DNA of 64,000 nt from Adineta ricciae (taxonomy: Eukaryota; Rotifera; Eurotatoria; Adinetida; Adinetidae). The stretch's first letter is position 1; each line of letters starts with the position of its first letter. Below, piece by piece: positions 22,057 through 34,996 of the stretch. A program made the position numbers and the translations under genes. Below the pieces are notes generated by a model that did no database searches, was not told the origin of the DNA, and saw nothing but the letters and a program-made list of their open reading frames with translations. The stretch is from contig CAJNOJ010000017.1 in NCBI GenBank assembly GCA_905250025.1, positions 248,001 through 312,000 of the forward strand. Reading direction: 5' to 3'.

Positions 22057-24719
22057 CTATTTCACGTCACCGGTCAATGCCAGCACTAAAACAGTACGAC
22101 ACGGAGTGTAGACTTTGAATGAAAAGGGTCTTTCGTCCCATTTTGTATCTTCAGTTAGGAAGACTTGAGTATCACTGACTCGACCTAAGCCATCATATGT
22201 TTTCGAATCTGAGTTGAGTACGACTTTGTATCTAAACGAGAGCAATGCAGATTGGATTTCAGAAACATCAAACACGTACTTTCCGCATCGAGCACAACCA
22301 ATACGATAGTCAGGAAAGCTTTTATGTGTGTGAAAATTGAAAATGAATAACAAGCCATGATCGCCGCGTTCAAACACGAGAACTTTATCACCTTCATGTC
22401 GTCGACTGATATACTAAATAGATGAAAAAGAACAAATAATATATGATTATCAACATTTTACTTACTGTGTTTTTTGCTGCAAGCCATTTATATTGTTCTT
22501 CGCAGGCATTCATACCTTGATCCCAAGCATTGAGATACTTGTAACGTAATGTTTCATCGTCACTTAGATAAAACAGACGGCGAGCATAATGATAACTATC
22601 ATTGTTTCCAGCGCGAGGGAAATCCAGCCATTCCGGATGACCAAATTCATTACCTATAAGACTACATGCGAATGACATGTTTGTAATTTTCGATGCTTTA
22701 CCTTCGAAATTCAGCCAACCTTCTCCACCTAAGGCATATGTTAACAAACGAATCATCTTATGCAAAGCTAAGCCACGCTCAACAACAGGTGTACGTTCAG
22801 ACAACACCGACATATGGGTGTAGATTTGAGTATCAAATAGCCAATGTGCAATAGTCTTATCTCCGACAAGTGCTTGATCATGACTTTCGGAATAAGCGAT
22901 GTTCTTTTCCGACCAACGACGATTGACTAAAGTCCATGAAATATCTCCGACTTGCCAATCTTCGTCTGATTTTTCTTTTAATAACTTTATAAAACAACAG
23001 TTGAAAGTAAGAGAATTCACAATGAAATACAAACTTTGATCCAAACATCGGGAATCGCCATAGCTAAACGATAATCAAATCCACCACCACCTTCAGCAAT
23101 CGGACGACATAAGGTTGGCATTCCTGATACTTCCTAAAAGAAATGTATAATTAAACAAAAGTATCGGACAGATTTACTTCAGCAATCGTTATCGATTCAG
23201 GATATAATGTTTGTGAAACATGGTTAGCTAATTGGAGATAGTTGAATGATTCAGTATCCGTAGCTAGACCAAAATATTCGTTGTATGTGCCCGAAAAACT
23301 ATGACCTGAAAACAGAAATGGACTTATTAGACATCGGGATCAAAGTTCACTTCGATTTACCAATGCCATGGGAATGGTAGAGCATAGATGAAACACCATC
23401 AAAACGGAAACCGTCAAATTTGAATTCTTCCAACCAATATCGAATATTCGAGAGAAGAAATCGCATAACTTCACGTCTAAAATTAGAGTTCAAACGAGAT
23501 TTTGCATGCTTTCAGAAGTCGAATTCGTTTTACTGCATGTAATTGAAACAGCGACTATCCCAAAGATCGTGATAACCACGCGAATTATCATGAAAGAAAC
23601 AGCCATTGGTACCATCAAACATATTGATACCGTCATACACATTTTTACATCCGTGACTGTGCACAAGATCAAGTAGAACGGTTAAACCGAGACCATGTGC
23701 TTCATCGATCAATGCTTTCAATTCTTCCGGAGTACCAAATCGGCTAAAAGATAACAAAAAGACTTGATATGAAAACAATGTTTTCTCTCGCTAGTTTAGC
23801 AAACCTTGAAGCAGCAAAGAAACTTGTTACTTGGTAACCAAAACTAGCATAATAAGCGTGTTCCATAACAGCCATCAATTGAATTGTATTGTAGCCTTGT
23901 CTAACAACTCGTGGAAGAACGTTAAGACGGAAGTTTTCATAGGTAGCAACTTCTCCTTTCCATGAACTGATACCGACATGTGACTCGTAGATTTTCAGTC
24001 GTTCTTTCTTTTTCTGTTGTTCATGTTTGAATTTGTATACTTGTTCAGCAGGTGGATTGTAGAAAACACCGTGATATGTGTTGGCCTTTTCGGCTCGCTG
24101 AACATAGCGTGACCATGGACAGATACGATCTTCCAACTGACCACCAGGTGTTTCAATAAGCAACTGAGACAAAAAGAGCAGTCTATGGAATATTAATGTC
24201 TATTACGATTATACTTTTACGATTTGACCATGTTTTATTGCTGGTGTTCCATCTGCTAAAGGTGGAATTGTTAATCTCCATATACCCCATTCGTCTCGTG
24301 TAAATGGATATTGTTTTTCTTGCCAATTGTCTGGAAAACAGATAACAAAACATTTTTCTTCAACTGAAGACATATGTAATCTTTGAATACGAACTGAAAT
24401 CTCCGCGAAGATACATTGCACGTGCACCAGGTGCCCATTCTTTTGCTCTTATTTCATTTGTACGACAATCAACATGAATACCATAGTGTGTGTACGCTGA
24501 TGTAAATTTATCGAGTCCTCCTTCTTCTGTGTCCAATTGATTGAGAATCGTTTTGAATACATTATAACTAAATAAAAAGTAACATTCTTTCAGTCTTATG
24601 GGAAAACTCTCTTACCGTCGCTTGATTTCACCTTGATATGGTTCAAGATAGGGATCAAGTTTGAGTAAATTATCTAGTTGAGGTGGTACGATTTCTTTCA
24701 CGCTGCTCGTTTCCGTCAT
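22057..24719 (-). CDS. GBE1: 1,4-alpha-glucan (glycogen) branching enzyme
   Basis: Eleven exons: 24616-24719, 24395-24567, 24215-24330, 23805-24163, 23534-23743, 23361-23476, 23178-23305, 23035-23133, 22702-22984, 22466-22653 and 22057-22413. They give 710 residues (animal GBE1 is about 700). The N-terminal CBM48 region shows [19 protein letters not shown]. The GH13 barrel shows [53 protein letters not shown] (nucleophile Asp about 347), ITIAEEVSGMP (acid/base Glu) and [11 protein letters not shown]. The C-terminal domain includes GLLFIFNFH. The enzyme makes alpha-1,6 branches in cytosolic glycogen. The 48-nt intron at 22654-22701 is in frame and open; removing it restores [18 protein letters not shown], matching the family. 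The intron 2 donor is a weak GTTCGT. Confidence 0.96.
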
Positions 24720-25945
24720 TTATATGATTCTACAAAGACGCAAACGAAAAGTTCTCCAAGAAGAGTCGAGAGAAATAATAAAACTAGTCTTGTCCAAACT
24801 TCAAAGTATACGTCGGATGCTTAAGTTCATTGCTTTTTTTATACTGCATAGTGCACTAACACGCACTGGCAGACTGATGCTTCTATACGTAAACACGTTT
24901 TGTCTTTCTTTCGTCGTTATTTATTATTTGTTGTTGATTGTGTCCTAAGCGCACGCAATGACTTATGGTTTACGCGAGAGAGAGAGAGAAAAAAACGCAA
25001 AATAGAAGACGAAGACCATGATGAAGAACAGAAAAAGATTTACTATATCATACATTGGTTGTATTTTTGCAAGGCAATTCAGTAGAAGACCGAAAGAGGT
25101 CGGCTTTGACTGCTCTTGCTCGAGATAATCATATACTGGTAAAATCATACATCTAATTTTAAAATAATTTGTATAATATTCTGCATGATGAATATCATTT
25201 CGATTAATTGCAAAAAAAAACAGCTGTGTTCGGATGAGACGGAGTTTTTGAAAAGGAAAATCATTGAATATTTTTGTTTGAAAAAGGACAGGCGGTAGAC
25301 GAATATGCCACTATTATAGGTAATCATTGTATCTTGAGCAGCAATGAAGTGTGTTGGGCTTCTAGCGTGCGTAGAATTACGTTCATGGGTCAATTGGTTT
25401 CGGTGCATCTAGCAACAATTAGCCAAGCTATGTTTTCATTTTTATGAATAATTATGAACGAATTTCTGCAACACTGAAAAATCGAAATTGACTCTTAGAT
25501 ATCCTAAAATATATTTCTGAGTTCAAGTGCGCAATCTATCTCTCTCTCTCTCTCATCAGCTCAGTTGTACATGGTAACGCTGGTGAGCCTTTCTTTTGTA
25601 TTGCTTCTGACAAACAAGGTAACTACGAGCATTGATGCGCGGTATTTGCAACAAGACAAATCGACAAGGACATACTTTTAGAGATAGATTTGTTGATTAA
25701 AAATCTTGTATTTATTCTTCCAACGCAAAGCTCTCCAAGATAATATATTTTTTCTTTCATATAGCAAATGGTCTATACTCATGTATTCACTGTTGTGAAT
25801 AGTTTCCTTCTCTTCTTTTGCCTACTTCTATTTAATAAAAATAGTTACTTATTAACAGCCTTAGTTGCTGCTAAGAACAGGTTATTTTCTCGTTTTCTCA
25901 TCGTCGTTGGTAGTCACTGAATAAGTGACACACAAAAACAAACAA
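24720..25945. other. divergent promoter region, GBE1 and polycystin-like gene
   Basis: About 1.2 kb between outward-facing genes. It contains a GA tract near 24977-24991, a CT tract at about 25540-25555 and A/T-rich DNA. No protein-like frame was found. Confidence 0.5.
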
Positions 25946-28010
25946 ATGTGGAGATTCATCGCTGAATTATTGTCGTATTTAAGTTTCGTGATTGTTGTGT
26001 CCCTCATAAGCTTTCTAAGTCGTAATTCACAAGAATATCTTCAAGCGCGGCATCTAAATGATCTGTTTCTGAATCAACCGAGAGCGTCATACAACTTTAC
26101 AGCTGTAAGTATATCAATCTTATATTAGGGTTCAATTCTAATATGAATTCAATTGAAAGATTTCAACAGTTGCTCAATTCTGGACTTGGTTAGAAGGAAG
26201 CTTCATCGAAACTATTGAACCTGAGCAATGGTATAACGGACGGTCGGATAACGCATCAATAGGATTTCTTAGCGATCGAACAAATCGCTTGATCGGATGG
26301 GCAACAATGCGACAATTACGAGTGAAAGCAGGTACTAATCTCTCTTTCATGTTTCTTCCTATCAAACTGAGTTTCTGAGTGTTCCTGTTCAGAGAAGTTT
26401 TCCGTTTCGTTTACCTATCAGGTATTTCTATGTCATAGCGATCTGCACATACTTGAACAGAAATGAATATTCTTCTTTTATGATGTTTAGATACTTGTAG
26501 AATAAAGACATCAATGCAAACTTTTATTCGACACTGTTATGACGAATACGGGTTATCTATTGAAGAAAAACGTTCGTTTCAACCGGGTTGGACAATGAAT
26601 GCTACGAAAAACTATAGTTTATCGATTGCTCAAGCATTTCTTTACCAAACAAGTGCTCAGCTCGATACTTATCCTTATATAGGCGAACTTCAAACATATG
26701 GAAGTGGTGGTTATGTTTATGAATTTCGTGGTTCATTGTCCAAACTTCGGAATGAACTCAATCAGCTTCACCAATTGCAATGGATTGATTCTCCAACACG
26801 AGCTGTACTGATTCAACTGAATTTATTCAATCCTAACATCGCAATATTCACATCCGTAGCCATTCTCATTGAAATCTTATCAAGCAGTGGTATTTATCCG
26901 AGTGCTCGATTTGAGCCGTTGGATTTATACGGTAAATTTTCTAAGAATTCGAATTCTTCTTTCAATATACGTTGTTCTTTAGTTTTCAATTCTGCCTTTC
27001 ACATTACCTGCGCGGCGATTTATTTCGTCTTCATTATCTGTTTCATGATTATGGAAGTTCGCTCAATAATTCGCTTGAAGAAATTATATTTTCGACAAGC
27101 ATGGTCGTACATTGAATTAGGAATCATTTTTTGCTCGTGGGCAGCTGTTGGTATACACATATGGCGTACGAAAGAAGCATCACGAATTGGAAGTTTATTT
27201 CGTGAAACCAGTGGCGGGACATATTTAAATTTTCAACTCCTAGCTTATATCAATGATATCTTTTCATTTCTCCTTGGCTTTTGCTGCTTTTTCGGGATGT
27301 TAAGACTTTTACGTCTGTGCCGTTACAATGAACGTTTAAATCTCCTTTCGAATACATTGAAACGCGCAAGTCAAGAATTGATTTCCTTTTCAATGATGTT
27401 TTCAGTTATTTTTATGGCTTTTTTAACTCTATATTATCTACAATTTACTGCTTATATATGGGAATGTTCAACTTTATTACATACAGCGCAAATGTTATTT
27501 GAAATGTTGCTTTTGAAGTTTGATGCCACGGGTATCAAGAATGCAGCGCCGGTTTTAGGACCATTGTATTTCGCATTATTCATTTTATTCGTTGTCTTTG
27601 TTTGCATTAACATGTTTGTATCAATCATTAATGATAACTTCCGAAGTGTTCAGGCTGATGTTTATAAAACGCACTCTGATTATATGGGTGTGTTCTCAAG
27701 TCTAAGGAAAAAAATTCGACATTTGTGTGGTAAGTCATTTGTGTTTGATTCGTCGTCTTCTTCTTCTCAAATGTCAATTGTAGGACTTCCGGCTACCAAT
27801 GTTGTATCAGTTGACGAACAACCAAAAATAGTCACAGTTAGTGAAACTGCTGACCCGCTGAAACGTTTGTCGAGTCGACTTGATCGTCTTTCAACTCTAC
27901 TTAACCGAGTATGTTGTCAAATGTTCTTCTTATATGTGTATATATTCGTTTAGCGGTATGGCTCTATCGAAGATCGATCAAAATGGAAAAGAACAATATA
28001 CATCAGTTGA
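25946..28010 (+). CDS. polycystin (PKD2/TRPP-type) cation channel-like protein
   Basis: Exons 25946-26104, 26160-26331, 26491-26931, 26983-27729, 27784-27908 and 27954-28010 give about 566 residues. The introns at 26932-26982 (51 nt) and 27730-27783 (54 nt) are in frame and open, but their GTAAAT/GTAAGT...TTTAG/TGTAG ends and the loss of family alignment argue for splicing. S1 lies at about residues 7-25. The extracellular polycystin (TOP) domain contains YGSGGYVYEF and WIDSPTRAVLIQLNLFNPNI. Five further spans follow, ending in a pore-S6 unit LGPLYFALFILFVVFVCINMFVSIIND. These are PKD2-family landmarks, found in Ca2+-permeable channels of cilia or ER. The pore loop reads LLLKFDATGI, without the Leu-Gly-Asp filter of PC2, so it is closer to PKD1-like subunits. 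No PLAT, GPS or EF-hand is seen. Confidence 0.83.
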
Positions 28011-28519
28011 TTGAATTCTACAACAGACCATCCATGAAGACAAACCTTTTGATTTCATTTACCTTTTTTCTCTTGTACAATTTTTAAGAATCAATGTATA
28101 GTCACATTCGATGTTTCATTGTTCTTAATACACTTCAGAGAATTTTCGCTTGAACACAATTACTTAATTGAAGTTCAGATGCGGCCAACTCTGCATGTCA
28201 AGTTCAATTTCAAATAGCGCATAACGTGTCGTCATGTTACTTGATGACAAGAAGTTAAAAAGTTTAAAATAAACAAATCAAGCGCTTGTAACAAGTTTTA
28301 CATTAACCTTCTGGCGAACAACTGTGGAATGTTGATTAGATGAATACATCAAGTACAGTTCATCAACTTCAGTGGAGATGCAATTCATAAGCAGAGTGAC
28401 GCATTGCTTGCTTAATGCATTTCAAAGAAAGAACGAAGAAACAAAAAACAAACAAACAAGAGATTCATTCAATCTAAACGATTTCTTTAGTTTAGCTAAA
28501 CTAGCAGCCATAGTGTGCT
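28011..28519. other. convergent 3' region
   Basis: About 0.5 kb between the stop codons of the polycystin-like gene and HGSNAT. No gene was seen. Confidence 0.5.
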
Positions 28520-31119
28520 TTAAAGTACGACAAAAATGCGTTTTTTGTAGAAAATATACGCAATAATTATCCAAAATACGCATCCCCACAGGCCCATAGC
28601 AAGATGTGCTGCATGTGTATCTACCACCTGCCATTGAACAGGAAAATATGTAGCAAAAACCAAATGTGTGATATAGATCAGTATCGAGTTCGAACCGGGA
28701 TACTGGAATGGTGTTGCATTCCACCATTTGAGCATATCAATAAGAATATACATGATGGAGAAACCAGCGAATGCCAAGCCAGCTAGATAGAAATATACAA
28801 CTGTCAATGATATTCGTTTGAAGAAAGATTTTTACCGGTAAAGAATGAAAAAGATAATGTCCACAGATTTTTGTTCAGTGGCATTGGTCCACCAGTTAGT
28901 GTTCCAGCAGTTAAACCTACACCTATTGCTGTTGTCAAGATACTCCACGAAAACAGACGAACAAGACGTTCCACATCCGTTTGATAAACAGCTGAAATAC
29001 ACAGAATTTGACAAGAAACGTAGCAAATATTCGATCTGACCTAGAATTCTTCCTGCCTGAACGCCTAGAAATGCCAAAAATATCGTCGGAAGTGCACCAA
29101 ACAAATTTTCCGGATCGAAGGGTGGCTTACAACCTGAAAATTCCATTCATTCACATTGATCCATAAATAGGTTATCCTACCATAAACAACTCGACATGTT
29201 GGGTTTTGATAAAGATGTTGCTCAGTGAAAATCATTCGATCGATGTAGCCAGTGATTCCACCAGTACACTTGATATATTTGCCATTTTCATGCAATCCAC
29301 CTAAACATACTTTTGGATGTACTCCATTCAATGATACAAAAGCAAACTAACTAACCCGGTCCTAAATATCCTGCAGGACAATTCTCAAATGGAACTAAAT
29401 AAACTACCAATAACCAAATTAAGACTAAAGCCAGATTAATCAACCATTGCAATGGAAAATGGAGGATATCCCGGAATAAACGAAGAAATTGTTTAGCTTT
29501 GTGCGTTCCTGTCGAGATCTCCGTTTCCAGCGAATATTGATTGGGACGGGTGCAAAGCACTTCAATCGTTGCGATGACTCCGTACACAATACCAAAACGT
29601 TGTAAAACACCAAGAAAACGTACGACAGCAAAATCTATTTTGAACCGTGTATTTAGAATAAAACCAATTAACTAAACATAACGAACAGCACTTTCTCGTT
29701 TTTCACCGAAGATCTCAAACAAAACTTACTAATAATTTTAATGTCCGCACCGCGATCTTCTTCAGTAGAAATCTCTTTGATACATTCTTATCAATTGCAT
29801 TCTTTAACGAGAATACCAATGATGTTCCTAGCATCCAAACAAAGAATGGAAAGACTACATCAGCGATGGTAATGCCATGCCATGGCGCATGTTCGAATTG
29901 AACGTAGCCACCGCCACCATAATTAACGAAAATCATTGCTATCAAAGCTGAAAACAAAGCAAATGTATGTTTATTTCGAGATGATTTTATCTTACTAAAG
30001 CCGCGAAAAGCGTCCAAACTCAATAAACGTTTCGATCGAGGAACGAGAACATTGGACATTTTATGTTCCGATTGTTGTTTCGCTGTAGCTGTACTTGTAT
30101 CGGCTTCATTGTTTGTCGTAACAGGTGCACGTGATTGTAGATCGTACGACTGTGCTGATTCTTGTGGTGGAACACGATCCGACACGCGATTTCTCAAGTT
30201 GATCAGAAATGCACGAAATTTGAATCGTTGAGCAACGAGACAAGCCACAAATAATACTAATAATATAACACCACCAACAATCAATGGGATATAAACATTA
30301 TTAGGCGAACGTTGTCTTGTCAATAGACATTGAAATGTCGAGTTCGTTAGTGATGATAATTTAACATCGAATCTATAATAACCGTGTTCGTAAAGAATTA
30401 ACGTATCTTGACACGATAGTGCTGAATTCAGTTCTATACGAATGCGATAGTTAAATTTTGTGTTCAATGTTAATTCAATTGATTTCGTTGACGATAAATC
30501 TTGTGTAACGACTTCATAGGGACAATCAATACATTCAATAACTTGAAGGTACAATGTTAAATCATTTTGAATCTAAACGAAGCAAAAAGGATCTGAACTT
30601 GTTGTTTTTCACGTACACCTGAGAAAAAGTTTGTTTCTAATCTTTCGGTTCTATCAAAGACTAATCCATCGGATTTACTTCGTATACGAAAAGGTTAAAC
30701 TAAAAGTCCTTGTTTTCATACGCTTATCAATTGTCGAATCAAATCATCATCATTCTTACCTGTTGGTCAACCGTAATATTAATCGACGCTTGATCAATGC
30801 CCAATGGTCGTGTATTATTAAGATCAATCGCTCCCGATGAAACCCTTGTCACTAATCGATCATGTTGATTGCGAAAAATCAATTGTCTCTGGAAAGCAAG
30901 AGAATTGTTTATATAGCTATTATTCATTTCGAACGATGGCAATGATCGAACAGTGATCCAATAGTTAGGTTGATAGAGTTCTTTGAGTTGATTAGGAACG
31001 TAACATTGTTTTTGTTGAAATAATCGACGATCATAATGTGTTGATTCCATTGATGTCCCACCGATTTGCTGAGCAATGGAGAACTCGAACAAATAGAATA
31101 GGAGAAATTGCATTAACAT
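28520..31119 (-). CDS. HGSNAT: heparan-alpha-glucosaminide N-acetyltransferase
   Basis: Eight exons (30760-31119, 29996-30572, 29730-29947, 29356-29671, 29181-29300, 29041-29133, 28836-28991, 28520-28782) splice in phase to 580 residues. The true ATG is at 31119; codons before it lack an ATG. A signal peptide (MLMQFLLFYLFEFSIA) leads into a lumenal domain, then a TM at about residue 200. The catalytic multi-span part carries SLDAFRGFTLIAMIFVNYGGG, FEHAPWHG (active His at about 332), VLQRFGIVYG, CPAGYLGPGG, FLGVQAGRIL and PGSNSILIYITH. The enzyme sits in the lysosomal membrane and passes acetyl from cytosolic acetyl-CoA to terminal glucosamine of heparan sulfate. Length and landmarks match the family. 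Confidence 0.95.
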
Positions 31120-32067
31120 GTTTTGTGTGTGCAAAGCAAAACGAAGCTTTTGTCTTCTTGTAAAGATTTGATCTGCTATCCTCAGCTGTGTATGTCGATG
31201 TTCGCCATCAATGTTTTTCTTTCTGTTGTTCTCATTAGATAACGAAAATTTCGTTCGTATGAAGTAAAGCTTTAGACAAATATCTTTTTTGACTGTCGGC
31301 CGAGCAGTATTAGTGAATAACTAAACAATATGAAGTTTGATAAAGCAACAAGTTAGATAATTCATTTGAAGTGTCTTTGTTTTTCTTAAATGAAAATCTT
31401 TCTTGATTCTTTTTTGTTCTTGTCAGTGAAAAAGCATTGTTGCATACAGAGATCTTCGATATCAATCATGAAAGATACGATCGACGGTGTTTTACAACCA
31501 AACATAGACTTCTGTTGACAAGTGATTTGATCGTTTGTAATTAGGAGAGATGATGCATTAAGAAAATGTCTATGTTAACCTAAGCAAATATTCTTATTCG
31601 TCTCATCTTATCGAATTCAAAAATCTTCAACATCTAGATTTCTTTAAATCAACAGGAAGAATCTCGCGCGCATGTACAGACTATAAAAACCTTTTCAAGT
31701 TAATCGTGTAAATCAATAAATATTGCAAGTAAGAGAGACTAGGCACACTTTTCTCCGTTTTCAAGGCAGTTTATCAATGAAATAAAAGATATAAATGTGT
31801 CCTTGATTGACAATAAAACTTTCGTTTTCTTCTTTACACGATTTCTTCAATTGTTACAATCGAAATCGGAACATAATCTTCTTCACAATGATGAACACAC
31901 GTTTAGAACAATAAAAATAAAGCAAACATTCATCTCTGAACATACACACATGTTTCTTGTCATCTGAGACGCGCCTTGATCGAATCTCATCAGTGACAAG
32001 ATTCAAACAGGACACAAATACTTGATTTTGAAGACCAAAAAAGAAACTCGAGAGGAATTCGTTGATT
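31120..32067. other. intergenic; left edge of duplicated block at about 31699
   Basis: About 0.95 kb without a gene. Homology to copy B begins at gttaatcgtg (31699). Everything left of that point has no second copy in the window. Confidence 0.55.
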
Positions 32068-32905
32068 TCAATACAAAATAGCCGTGTCATCTCGTAATTG
32101 ACCTAATCGGGCCTTTCGCGCTAATGTGGTATTCGGATACTTTCTCGTAGAGTCATGAGTAGGTTCAAACGAATTCCTACTACTTGAATTTGTGCCCGTG
32201 ATAGTCGACGGTGAAGTATCCGCACGGTAATAATCAAATGGTAATAAGTCTGTCGGTTGCCGGCAACTTTGAGAATGTTTTAATGAAGATTTAGGTCGAA
32301 CATTTTGCTTTGATCGTAGAACATGATCAAGTTCACTTAGGAAATGAATATTTGGATGTGAGGGTCGAGTAGATGGAAATGCGAGATTTGACACAGATGT
32401 TAAGACAGTGGAAGATGACGCATAGACAGGCTCACTCGATAGATTTTGGTGACAACTAAAACGATAGTTGGTTGTGTTGGTTGGCTAGAAAAAAGGCTTT
32501 TCTGTCTTACCAATATCGCTTCGGAAAAGTTTCTTCATAGTGCCACGAGCTCGCGGTCAATGTTGATTCGTTGTTGAGTAATTTCTGTAAATTTTTCACA
32601 TTTTGATTAATCAAATGCGGAGGATCGAAAGATAAAGTGATTGTTGACTCATTCGTATTGAATCTTCGTCGTTTTTTTCCTTTAATATGATGAGTATTAC
32701 TAACCGGCGGAATTTTCTGTGTCCGATGATATGTTGGAATAGGCGACGGCGGATGTCTGTCGATTGACCCCTTGTCTTGATTTTTCGAACGATACTGATG
32801 AATAATTAACCAAATAATAAAACAAATAATAATAATAATAAATACAAAACTGATGACACTGCATATAATTGTGAGAATGATTTTATCACGTTCATCAAAA
32901 GACAT
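32068..32905 (-). CDS. single-pass membrane protein, unrecognised (copy A)
   Basis: Exons 32511-32905 and 32068-32455 join through TG|T (Cys) to 260 residues. An eight-residue N-terminus (MSFDERDK) precedes one long Ile-rich membrane segment (about 9-34), followed by a basic, Ser/Pro-rich tail with KKRRRF and many Ser/Thr. With no signal peptide and positive charge after the TM, a cytosolic tail (type III topology) is inferred. The family is not recognised. The reading frame and splice site are kept in copy B with few amino-acid changes, which supports a real gene. Confidence 0.65.
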
Positions 32906-34090
32906 TCTCTAGAAAAGAATGATCGATGCAATTGCTTTTTTTCCTTCTCCTGCTGTGAACACTTTTACTAAAGTTAATCGTCAATAAGTCGCTCGTGTAT
33001 ATGCTGACAGCTCGTCACCTCAATGGACAATCTCGTTTTTTCCCTGAACTATCGTACATATATATATATACCGTGCAAGTCTGCGTTTTTTCTTCTTCTC
33101 GCTGAACAGAGGTACAAAATATTAGAGAGAAAAAGAAAAAAACGCGAGAAGAACAAACGTGCAACGATTTGAACTCAACTTGTGCGACAGCATTTCGACG
33201 CGACAATTTCTCTTCTCTCTCTCTCTCCCTTTATGTATAGATGGGCAATAGCAGACACACTTCGATATGTTTGTCTGTGTTGTTTGTTGAATAAACCTGT
33301 ACGATGTAGGTGATGATCTGCACCTATACATACAAAACGAGAAAGAAAAGAAGAAAAAGAAAACGTACATGCATTATCGGACACATTAATAATGTAATGA
33401 GTTAAACCGAGAAAAGAAAGCTAAATGACTGTGTTCATTTCCAGGTCGAATTTTTCTCTTACCTTCATGTTGATCCTTTTCAATCGAATAGAAATAAAAG
33501 CGAAAGATGAAATTTACTAATAGAATGTTATTAACATGAAAGAATTTTTTCAAGGTCGATTATTTTGAAAGGTGAAGGATAGGCAATTTTTTACCTCGTC
33601 CCGCTATTCGATCAACCAAATGAATACAAACATTTATATATATATTATGATTATCTACAGTGAAGAATACGTCAACAAGGACAAGTTGAAGGCAAGCATT
33701 TCTTCTCTAACAAACAAATATTGAAATTTTAATCGAGATTTTTCGAAATGACTTCATCATTCAATCAGTCGATTGATTTAACTTGCAGGAATAGCCTTGA
33801 ACGTAATAAATAATAGTCAGATTACCATATACGGTTTCATATAAATCGCACTTTCGCAGATAGATCTCATTCGGATTATAATGATCAATATCGTCTGGTT
33901 TTGAAGGATCTCTTCGATTCTATTTCAATAAAAAACATAAGTGTTCTAACGAATTCAATGAATCGATCATAACAATAATTCTTTCATTACATCTATGTAT
34001 TTTCTTTTCATGAATAACATGTAAATTCAAAATGTTCTTTTTTTTATTAGAAATTATTAGCAGAAATAAATATGTTCAAAAGAAAAAAGA
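32906..34090. other. intergenic (copy A)
   Basis: About 1.2 kb with a TA repeat near 33058-33071, CT tracts and no protein-like frame. It should include the promoter of the single-pass membrane gene and the 3' end of the RING gene. Confidence 0.5.
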
Positions 34091-34596
34091 TTATTTTTTA
34101 TCATCATTACACATTTTCTTTACACCTTTCGCTAACAATAATCCACCGATGACTCCAAATAGTGCAGCTACAGCTGGTTTCACGTACTTCTCCAGATCAA
34201 AACCATCTTCGTCTTTTTTCATTTGCTGTAGTCGATCTTGGATCTGTTGAGCATAACCAGGTGGACGCTCCGGTGTTGTTGTACCGTACTGTCTTTCGAT
34301 TATATCACGGACAATGTAATTTCCCGGAAGACTGTCGATGGAATTATTTATCAAATTAGTTCGCGAACGACATGTAGGACCTAATTAGGAAGCGATTTAG
34401 ATCACCAAGAAGAAAACAAATTGACATTACAATCAACGGAGTTTGTCGAGCCTTGTTGACGAGCTATGGATGCTAAATGTACTTTCAAACAGTTCGCACA
34501 GAATGTATGTTGACAATCGAGAACTTTAGGATCAGCTAGTACATCCAGACAGATCGGACATTGTAGAAGATCGTCTATATTCGATGCTGTTGCCAT
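34091..34596 (-). CDS. RING-finger protein with C-terminal membrane anchor (copy A)
   Basis: Exons 34431-34596 and 34091-34380 with a 50-nt intron give 151 residues. The C3HC4 RING is complete only after splicing: [18 protein letters not shown], then T|GT makes the CPTC pair at about residues 56-59. The rest includes [11 protein letters not shown] and a Gln-rich stretch. Near the C-terminus [17 protein letters not shown] (about 122-138) is a membrane segment followed by a short basic tail, so the protein is probably tail-anchored with its RING in the cytosol. An E3 ubiquitin-ligase role is inferred from the RING. The RING resembles TRIM/RNF types; I cannot name the orthologue. Confidence 0.8.
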
Positions 34597-34996
34597 TGAT
34601 TACTTCTGAAAGAAAGGTAAAAGGTTGTGTTGAGTGTTTATTTATTCATGGTTTTAATAATCGATGAATTCGAATCGTTGTAAAGATTTTGATAAAAAAT
34701 CTTGTCTCAAGTGTCAATAAAATGAGAAGGAGAAAATGTTTAAGAATTACTTCAATTGACTCTTTTGCTTTTCAAATTCAAAATCAAATACTCTTCAGCT
34801 GAGATTGAGGTTAACTTTTCAAAACATGAGCAACCTTCGATCGGAGGTATATCGCTTGACTTACCCGAACGACGTTTTCTGAAATCGAAATTATTTGTTA
34901 TCTAAAACAAAAAATACACAGACGATTATTTATATTCAATCTGACATTGAAAAGTTTACAAAGAAAAACACATTAAAAGAAAGAAAAAAAGTCGAA
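34597..34996. other. spacer (copy A)
   Basis: A 400-bp spacer between the RING start and the KXD1 stop codon, on the same strand. No gene was seen. Confidence 0.5.

Noticed and set aside
28422-28727. Second frame overlapping the HGSNAT last exon
   Set aside because: The frame ending at 28520 continues the HGSNAT family sequence (PGSNSILIYITH), so the overlapping frame is a shadow.
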